Below are positions 61,989-64,000 of a DNA stretch of 64,000 bases, one piece after another; the stretch's first letter is position 1; each line of letters starts with the position of its first letter. This DNA is from Butyricicoccus porcorum (GTDB lineage: Bacteria > Bacillota > Clostridia > Oscillospirales > Butyricicoccaceae). Position numbers and translations under genes: made by a program. The notes beneath the pieces were generated by a model. The model made no database searches and was not told where the DNA came from. It saw nothing but the letters and a program-made list of their open reading frames with translations. The stretch spans positions 57,691 to 121,690 of the forward strand of contig NZ_NHOC01000008.1 of the NCBI RefSeq assembly GCF_002157465.1. The letters are read 5' to 3'.

Positions 61989-64000
<2,012 letters not shown>

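Overview
The window comes from a low-to-mid GC Firmicute, most likely a gut Clostridia of the Oscillospirales type. This is an inference from strong AGGAGG ribosome binding sites, an anaerobic cobalamin pathway, ECF-type cobalt uptake (CbiMNQO), SLH surface proteins, a type I-C CRISPR system and an agr-like quorum-sensing locus. No species can be named from the sequence alone.

Layout. 1-3 kb: the tail of a + strand gene, then two paralogous secreted SLH proteins. 3-9.7 kb: housekeeping genes (rarA, glyA with a one-base frameshift, nth, a small XRE regulator, coaX, a YfcE-type phosphodiesterase) and a three-gene cluster of small unknown proteins, the last frameshifted in a run of eight Gs. 9.7-33.05 kb: one minus-strand operon of about 25 genes behind a cobalamin riboswitch. 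It starts with the cobalt transporter, continues through the corrin-ring enzymes with the tetrapyrrole genes hemA, hemC, cobA-hemD and hemL embedded, and ends with lower-loop assembly and adenosylation. hemB and a cobaltochelatase (cbiK/cbiX) are not in it. 33-36.6 kb: rsmA, a G5/3D cell-wall protein with a WalR-like box, and a DUF2971 protein.

36.9-50.2 kb: a type I-C CRISPR-Cas locus. The array has 80 repeats and 79 spacers and is read on the minus strand from a leader promoter next to cas2. The cas genes run cas5-cas8c-cas7-cas3-cas4-cas1-cas2 from a promoter near 50.19 kb.

50.26-60.94 kb: an AT-richer mobile region. It holds an IS1182-type element split by an IS3-family element, an inverted piece that carries the IS1182 3' end and a 46-bp copy of the 3' half of tRNA-Thr, another IS3-type remnant, a truncated membrane protein, a secreted small protein, an agrDBCA-type operon with an overlooked agrD, and two tyrosine recombinases (one a remnant) beside tRNA-Thr. 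I read this as an integrative island at the tRNA-Thr 3' end, later rearranged by IS activity.

60.94-64 kb: the end of an rRNA operon on the minus strand: 23S (partial), tRNA-Lys, tRNA-Glu, 5S, then tRNA-Asn, Met/Ile2, Trp, Asp and Thr. Two tRNAs lie between 23S and 5S, which is an unusual place.
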